The notes under the pieces are model-generated. The model was not told the DNA's origin, did no database searches, and saw nothing but the letters and a program-made list of their open reading frames with translations. From JAFDWI01 sp040255345 (GTDB lineage: Bacteria > Actinomycetota > Acidimicrobiia > Acidimicrobiales > Iamiaceae): a stretch of DNA of 6,543 nt. The number at the start of each line of letters is the position of its first letter. The stretch's first letter is position 1. Location of the stretch: NCBI GenBank assembly GCA_040255345.1, contig JBDZUV010000156.1, forward strand, positions 1 through 6,543, written 5' to 3'. A program made the position numbers and the translations under genes. Below are positions 6,270 through 6,543 of this stretch, in pieces.

Positions 6270-6543
6270 ATGTACCAGAATCGTGGCGGTGATGCGTGGT
6301 ACCGGATTGTGCACGGAACAGGCGAGGACGATCCGGTCGTCCAACGGGTGACCCGCAAAGCGGCCAGGGAGTCGTTCGACGACTACTACCTGCGTGACTA
6401 CACGGCGATCGTGCGGCTGGGTTATGTGCTCACCGGCAAGCGGTCGGTCGCCGAGGAGATCGCCCAGGAGGCCTTCCTCGCCGCGTACCGACGTTGGGAC
6501 CGTGTCGCCGGCTATCGCTCTCCCGAAGCCTGGGTTCGACGGG
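6270..6543 (+). CDS. ECF-type RNA polymerase sigma-70 factor, N-terminal part (runs off right edge)
   Basis: From the ATG at 6270 the frame stays open for 91 codons to the window end. Region 2 of an ECF sigma factor is recognisable: FDDYYLRDYTAIVRLGYVLTG, then RSVAEEIAQEAFLAAYRRWD and SPEAWVRR. The core -10-recognition and polymerase-binding pattern E-E-x-x-Q-E-x-F is at residues 62-69. Region 4, which binds the -35 element, lies beyond the window. An in-frame stop at 6249 limits the 5' extension. The in-frame GTG at 6348, giving VTRKAARESFDDYY, may be the true start: the preceding 26 codons have noticeably fewer G/C third positions, conserved sequence begins only after it, and an ECF-like promoter motif ends just before it. 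The gene diverges from acs. The family is sure; start and regulon are not. Confidence 0.85.
   Translation, partial: MYQNRGGDAWYRIVHGTGEDDPVVQRVTRKAARESFDDYYLRDYTAIVRLGYVLTGKRSVAEEIAQEAFLAAYRRWDRVAGYRSPEAWVRR
6315..6341 (+). promoter_or_regulatory. ECF-sigma-type promoter motif ahead of the sigma factor gene
   Basis: GGAAC (6315-6319) is followed after 18 bases by CGTC (6338-6341), close to the GGAAC-N16-18-CGTT/CGTC pattern of actinobacterial ECF sigma promoters. Transcription would begin about 6348, exactly at the in-frame GTG, giving a leaderless mRNA. This would suit an autoregulated sigma factor. If translation starts at the ATG at 6270 instead, the motif lies inside the coding region and could be chance. 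Confidence 0.35.

Noticed and set aside
6050..6358. A 102-codon minus-strand open frame in the acs-sigma intergenic region
   Set aside because: There is no clear ribosome binding site and no recognisable motif, and it overlaps both the sigma factor N-terminus and the acs promoter region.

Overview
The window is GC-rich and gene-dense and looks like an ordinary chromosomal segment of a high-GC Gram-positive bacterium. Gene content and codon use (mostly G or C at third positions), a short secondary sigma factor and likely leaderless starts suggest Actinomycetota, perhaps an Acidimicrobiia-like lineage. The phylum is a fair inference and the class is a guess. No transposase, integrase, phage gene, CRISPR array or rRNA is visible.

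Left part (1-1938): on the minus strand, a tRNA-Thr(GGT), a tRNA-Met(CAT) and the first 12 codons of tuf (EF-Tu) form an apparent tRNA-tuf operon that runs off the left edge, with a candidate promoter at 315-344. A third minus-strand tRNA, tRNA-Tyr(GTA), lies about 1.6 kb upstream. Between it and tRNA-Thr, on the plus strand, sits the one poorly understood gene of the window: an ABC/SMC-like P-loop protein with a central membrane hairpin. Its Walker A is degenerate, while Walker B and the D-loop are intact.

Middle part (1939-4037): yajQ (nucleotide-binding, UPF0234 family) is on the plus strand and probably has a very short leader or none. It converges on htpX, a membrane zinc metalloprotease on the minus strand with its own ribosome binding site and a candidate -10 box. 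Upstream of htpX, also on the minus strand, is a small HAD-superfamily phosphatase.

Right part (4034-6543): acs (AMP-forming acetyl-CoA synthetase) is complete on the minus strand. Its stop codon overlaps a possible GTG start of the HAD gene by 4 nt, so these two probably form an operon. Divergent from acs, across about 250 bases of regulatory-looking DNA, is the N-terminal part of an ECF-type sigma-70 factor that runs off the right edge. An ECF-type promoter motif sits just before an internal GTG of that gene, hinting at autoregulation.

The genes cover translation (tRNAs, EF-Tu), membrane protein quality control (HtpX), carbon activation (Acs) and transcriptional control. I see no defence island or other obviously new multi-gene system. 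The best candidate for something undescribed is the membrane-hairpin ATPase-like protein placed inside the tRNA/tuf neighbourhood.
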